Notes under the pieces: model-generated
Seen by the model: only the letters and a program-made list of their open reading frames with translations
What the model was told of the DNA's origin: nothing
Database searches by the model: none
Origin: Agapanthus africanus
Lineage: Eukaryota; Streptophyta; Magnoliopsida; Asparagales; Amaryllidaceae
Reading direction: 5' to 3'
Assembly (NCBI GenBank): GCA_030015575.1
Contig: JASDDO010000016.1
Location: 174,466,815-174,530,814 of the forward strand
Length of the DNA: 64,000 nt
Made by a program: the position numbers and the translations under genes
Shown here: positions 60,666-64,000 of the stretch, piece after piece
How the letters are laid out: every line of letters begins with the position of its first letter
Numbering within the stretch: the first letter of the stretch is position 1

Positions 60666-63600
60666 CTAAGGCCAGTTATTGGCGTATCTCATACCCAACA
60701 TCTCAAAAAGTCGCTCATGCTGCGGCTGTGGAAGGGCCTTGGTGTGTAGATCCGCTGTGTTATCCTTTGTATCTACTCTCCGAATATCGATCTCCTGGCG
60801 ATCTACTATCTCCTGTATCAAATGATATCGCCTCAGGATGTGTCTGGATTTCTGATGGGACCTTGATTCTTTAGCTAACGCCATAGCTCCATTATTATCA
60901 CAATACAATGGTATTGGATCAACAATGGTTGGAACTACTCCTAGTTCCGTGATGAACTTCCTCATCCAGACGGCTTCCTTGGCAGCATCATTTGCAGCAA
61001 TATACTCAGCTTCCATCGTTGAGTCTGCAATGGTATCCTGTTTGGAACCCTTCCAACTAACCGCCCCTCCGTTGAGGGTAAATACAAACCCTGAGATAGA
61101 TTTGTTGTCATCCTTATCACTTTGGAAGCTGGAATCGGTAAAGGCCTCCATCTGGAGATCCCCATTACCATACACCAAGAACAATTCTTTAGTCCTTCGC
61201 AAGTATTTAAGAATGTTCTTCACTGCTATCCAATGTTTCTCCCCTGGGTTGGATTGATACCTGCTTACTACAGCTAGTGCATAAGCCATATCAGGGCGAG
61301 TATATAACATCGCATACATTATAGATCCTACGGCTGAAGAGTAGGGTATAACGCTTATGCGAGCTCTCTCTTCATCAGTCTTCGGACAGAAGTCCTTGGA
61401 GAGAGTGATTCCATGACAAGCAGGCAAGGCACCATGCTTGGAATCTTCCATACTAAACCTTTTTAGGATGGTGTCTATGTACTTTGATTGGGACAATCCC
61501 AATAACCTCTTGGATCTATCTCTATAGATCCTTATGCCCAAAATGCATGAGGCATCACCCAGGTCCTTCATGGAGAACCTTTGTGATAAGAATAGTTTGA
61601 CCGATTGTAGCATAGGAATATCATTTCCTATCAGGAGAATGTCATCTACGTACAATACGAGAAATGTGACAGTACTCCCGACAATCTTCTTATAAATGCA
61701 TGGTTCATCTATATTTTTGATAAAATCAAACTCTTTGATTGTATCATCAAAGCAGATGTTCCAGCTCCGTGAGGCCTACTTTAATCCATAAATGGATTTA
61801 AGCAATCTACATGCTTTCCCGCTGCTCCCACTGTCAATGAAGCCCTCTGGCTGATCCATGAAAACGCATTCTTCTAAATCACCAGTTAGAAATGCAGTTT
61901 TAACGTCCATCTGCCAGATTTCATAATCATAGTGAGCAGCAATAGCAAGTAGGATCCTAATGGATTTAAGCATTACTACTGGAGAGAAAGTTTCATCATA
62001 TTCCAATCCTGGTCTTTGACGAAAACCTTTCGCTACTAGCCTTGCTTTAAAGGTCTCTACCTGTCCATCTATACCAATCTTTCTTTTAAAGATCCATTTG
62101 CACCCAACGGGTTTTATCCCAGGAGGCCCAACGTCCAAAGTCCATACTTTGTTGGTATACATGGACTCTATTTCGGATCTCATGGCTTCCAGCCACTTCA
62201 CTAAGTCACCACTTGTGATAGCTTGCTGAAAACTAGTAGGGTCATCATCATCCATGATGCAATCTTCTCTAACACCATCAATGAGAAACCCATAGTATCT
62301 CTCTGGTGGGCGAGAAGTTCTACTAGATCTCCGGAGTGGCTGAGGTTCTTGAAGTTCTACAGCAACATCAGTTTCAACCAATTCGTCTTGGGTAATTTTG
62401 GCCTCCAGAACCTCTTCTAGTTCTACCGCATTGCCATCAGTACTGTATGTAAAGATTTCATTTTCTAAAAATGTGGTATGCTGAGCAACAAACACCTTTT
62501 GTTCCTCCTTGTGGTAGAATAGATATCCATACGAAAGTTTTGGATACCCCACAAATTTACACATGACCGATCGTATCTCGAGTTTGTCTGGATTCTGCTT
62601 TTTAACAAAAGCCGGACAACCCCAAATCCTAACTCTTTTAAGAGATGGTCTCTTTCCACTCCATATCTCATATGGAGTGGTAGACAGGGTCTTGGTTGGA
62701 ACCCTGTTTAATAGATACATCGCTGTCTCTAATGCATGCCCCCAAAAGGAAAGCGGTAACTCAGCATCACACATCATGGATTGTACCATATCTAATAGGG
62801 TACGATTCCTCCGTTCTGACACACCATTGTGCTGTGATGTGTAAGGAGGAGTGAGCTGAGAGAGAATCCCATTCTGTTTTAAGAAGTCTAAAAACTCTGT
62901 ACTTAAATATTCTCCACCTCGATCTGATCGAAGTTTCTTGATGCTCAAGCATGTTTGTTTTACTACTTCAAATTTGTACTCCTTGAATTTCTCGAAAGCT
63001 TCGGATTTGTGTTTTATCAAAAACAAGTGTCCGAATATTGAGAAATCATCAGTAAAAGTAATGAAGTATGAAAAACCACCTCTAGCATGTATAGACATTG
63101 GTCCGCATACATCACTATGTATGAGGCTTAAGAGTTCCACAGCTCTTTCTCCATGTCCAGTAAACGGAGTTTTGGATATTTTACCTTTGATACAAGACTG
63201 GCAAGTCGCATAAGATTTATATTCAAAAGGATTTAATTATCCATCTTTATGTAGTTTTTTTAGTCTTGTTTCATTAATATGACCAAGTCTACAATGCCAA
63301 AGAAAAGCTTCATTTATATCTGAAAACTGTGTGTTGGTTCAAGACGTAAATACCGTTATTTAGTGTACCATACCCAATCAACTCTTGATTCAAGTTAATG
63401 TTCATAACATTATTTTGCAATACAAAATGATATCCTTCATTTTCCAACAAAGAAACGGATATTATATTACATAGCATACTGGGTACAAAATAACACGGGT
63501 TCAAAACCAAAATACAACCCGAAGGCAACCCAAGATGATACTCTCCTACGTATACAGCATGTACATTGGAACCATTTCCAACCCGCAGAGTATGGTCACC

Positions 63601-64000
63601 TATCTTCAAAACTCTACTATTTTTCAATCCCTGCATACAATTGCAGATGTGAGAACCAGAACCGGTGTCTAATACCCAAGATGCAGAGTTTAAAGAAAAA
63701 CAGTTTTCAGTTACAAACACACCTGAAGTGGAAGCATCAGCATGCTTCTTCTTCTTGAGATCAGCAAGATACACAGCACAGTTGCGTTTCCAATGTCCTG
63801 ACTTGTGGCAGTAAAAACATTCTCCTTTCTCGCTTCCCGCAGCCCCGGATTTTTCTTTCCCCTTTGCCTTTTTAACACCACCTTTCTGTTTGATGGACTT
63901 CTTCTTTTTCTTTCCCTTGGCCTTGGCTTTTGGGAATGAAGAGGAGGATGGCCCAGCAAGCAGAGCGGGAGTCCTCGTTGTTTTCAACATGCTCTCTGCA
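60666..64000 (-). pseudogene. Copia-C gag-pol region, reading leftwards
   Basis: On the minus strand: gag tail with basic run and zinc knuckle CFYCHKSGHWKRNC (about 63780-63830), protease WVLDTGSGSHIC (about 63645-63690), integrase (about 62560-63320, with SDVCGPMS and DRGGEY), linker PPERYYGF (about 62290), reverse transcriptase (about 61200-62130, with WIFKRKIG and YVDDILLIGND near 61655) and RNase H (about 60670-61130). Domain order is Copia. Reads close to Copia-A throughout and shows the coding context that G2 interrupts there. Confidence 0.9.

Larger units (their letters stand above)
58608..64000 (-). mobile_element. Copia-C: minus-strand Ty1/Copia element, right end outside window
   Basis: 3' LTR at 58608-60651, purine tract at 60652-60662, then RNase H, reverse transcriptase, integrase, protease and the start of gag running off the window. 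Close to Copia-A in LTR start (TGTTAGATATATGTATGCCC) and proteins. Broken, with two or three breaks in view. Its 5' LTR is not visible, so no LTR age; good reading suggests a fairly recent copy. It sits in the G3 5' LTR (left flank ATAAT, 58603-58607). Confidence 0.9.

Noticed and set aside
1-64000. Host protein-coding genes
   Set aside because: All frames longer than about 150 residues other than the antisense stretches fall in Copia gag-pol, and the rest of the window is accounted for by LTRs, leaders and LARD interiors. Short frames show no shared domain or exon structure.

Overview
This window looks like intergenic DNA from a large, repeat-rich land-plant genome. I see no host gene. Nearly every base belongs to LTR retrotransposons stacked inside one another. 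The evidence for a plant is Ty1/Copia gag-pol of plant type, initiator-Met-tRNA primer sites (TGGTATCAGAGC), TG...CA termini, 5-bp target duplications, and very long LTRs (2.0-4.1 kb). I cannot name the species.

Layout, outermost first. G3 is a minus-strand, non-autonomous, Gypsy-like large element (52494-58607 in pieces, running off the window both ways). Its 3' LTR was entered by E, a plus-strand Copia-type LTR (50682-52493). E was entered by Copia-D, an old minus-strand Copia (1-2838, 35569-36967, 47291-50681). Copia-D was entered twice: by G1 (2839-35568, plus strand, Gypsy-like LARD, target duplication CTAAT) and by Copia-B (36968-47290, plus strand, AAAAG). The 5' LTR of G1 holds Copia-A (3901-25993, GAGGY), and Copia-A holds G2 (9701-21187, a second LARD, ATATG). 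The chain G3 > E > Copia-D > G1 > Copia-A > G2 is six levels deep. G3 also carries F, a solo Copia LTR (53803-55982, CTCGG), and Copia-C (58608 to beyond 64000, minus strand).

Relative ages were taken from by-eye LTR comparison. G2 differs at about 43 sites in 4,085 bp, Copia-B at about 25 in 2,185, G1 at about 61 in 3,440 and Copia-A at about 44 in 2,077. All four are therefore recent. Copia-D and E look much older. Every coding Copia here is broken, and G1, G2 and G3 show no recognisable pol, so all copies in view are fossils or depend on helpers elsewhere.

The most interesting material is non-coding. The Copia leaders carry several helices whose bases differ between families while pairing is kept. 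They also carry a motif repeated three times upstream of gag, and a GC-rich hairpin about 200 nt after the primer site. The Copia LTRs hold an array of triloop palindromes. A segment of about 250 bp is shared between the Copia leaders and the interiors of the Gypsy-like LARDs. These look like cis-acting RNA or DNA elements, and I know of no description of them.
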